From NCBI GenBank assembly GCA_041493035.1, contig JBGPYB010000024.1, positions 1 through 39,547 of the forward strand: a DNA stretch of 39,547 nt, given 5' to 3'. Below are positions 39,433 to 39,547 of this stretch, in pieces (the stretch's first letter is position 1; every line of letters starts with the position of its first letter). The notes below the pieces were generated by a model that saw only the letters and a program-made list of their open reading frames with translations, was not told the origin of the DNA and made no database searches. This DNA comes from JBGPYB01 sp041493035. Its GTDB lineage: Bacteria > Acidobacteriota > Vicinamibacteria > Fen-336. The translations under genes were made by a program, and so were the position numbers.

Positions 39433-39547
39433 GTACGCTGGTTCAGAAGTTCCCTCACGTATTGTTTGTCAAGCCGCGAGGAGAGAGTAGTCGAGCTTGC
39501 GTAGCAGAGCGGCGAGATCCTTTCGTGTGAATCGCCATTCGAAGGGC
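39430..39547 (-). mobile_element. End of an IS630-like insertion sequence
   Basis: The right border of the window contains the last part of a transposase gene on the minus strand and about 37 bases of non-coding end before it. A TA dinucleotide (39430-39431) at the junction with the nucleotidyltransferase remnant is the target type used by IS630 elements. The other end of the element lies outside the window, so the terminal repeats cannot be compared. Confidence 0.5.
39469..39547 (-). CDS. IS630-family transposase, C-terminal end
   Basis: 26 codons ending at TGA (39471-39469). They read PFEWRFTRKDLAALLRKL and a short tail, matching the C-terminal segment (PFxWxFT followed by a Leu-rich helix) of IS630/Tc1-type DDE transposases. 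The catalytic residues lie outside the window. Confidence 0.65.
   Translation of the reverse strand, partial: PFEWRFTRKDLAALLRKLDYSLLAA

Overview
This 39.5 kb window is a GC-rich, tightly packed bacterial chromosome segment. Most neighbours overlap by 1 to 4 bases (GTGA, ATGA, TTGA or TGATG junctions) and several convergent pairs share or nearly share their stop codons. The gene mix (tandem amidohydrolases with charged linkers, secreted S9 peptidase, S8/M24 peptidases, PilZ protein, VapBC modules, extracytoplasmic Msr enzymes) suggests a high-GC Acidobacteriota-like or related environmental lineage. That assignment is inference: there is no rRNA or other phylogenetic marker in the window.

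Layout. 1-6325 (+): branched-chain amino acid operon, the 3' end of ilvB followed by ilvN, ilvC, leuA, leuC, leuD and leuB, covering the common acetohydroxyacid steps and the leucine branch. 6307-8044 (-): msrA-msrB-doxX, an exported methionine sulfoxide repair unit. 8149-10332 (+): pfkA, a small lipoprotein and a DedA membrane protein. 10482-13326 (+): copper homeostasis operon copZ-copA-csoR. 13323-14306 (-): SplB-like radical SAM protein. 14404-15924 (+): AmrS-type radical SAM enzyme carrying an in-frame mini-intein. 15928-17994 (-): exported TPR/HEAT protein. 18137-18376 (+): small zinc-binding protein, followed by a 340-base intergenic region with a possible 15-residue peptide gene and a strong terminator. 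18714-22017 (-): S8 and S9 peptidases. 22061-23643 (+): M24 aminopeptidase and a GAF protein. 23650-27084 (-): adenosine deaminase-like gene, hflK, hflC, PilZ protein. 27101-28332 (+): LOG-family protein and DNA glycosylase. 28462-29162 (+): VapBC. 29172-37469 (-): D-aminoacylase, two amidohydrolase genes, ornithine cyclodeaminase-like gene, GT39-like glycosyltransferase. 37622-38289 (+): RHH antitoxin and PIN toxin. 38299-38895 (+): DUF2585 membrane protein. 38961-39432: small ORF and a nucleotidyltransferase remnant abutting the end of an IS630-like element (39469-39547, -).

The most striking feature is the intein (14698-15171). It has Cys1, the block B TxxH, and a terminal His-Asn followed by Cys. 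It sits exactly inside the CX3CX2C iron-sulfur motif of the AmrS-like enzyme, so the third cluster cysteine of the mature enzyme is the intein's +1 residue. Enzyme activity should therefore depend on protein splicing. A second recurring theme is genes with a -10-like hexamer 5 or 6 bases before the start codon and no Shine-Dalgarno, which suggests leaderless transcription.
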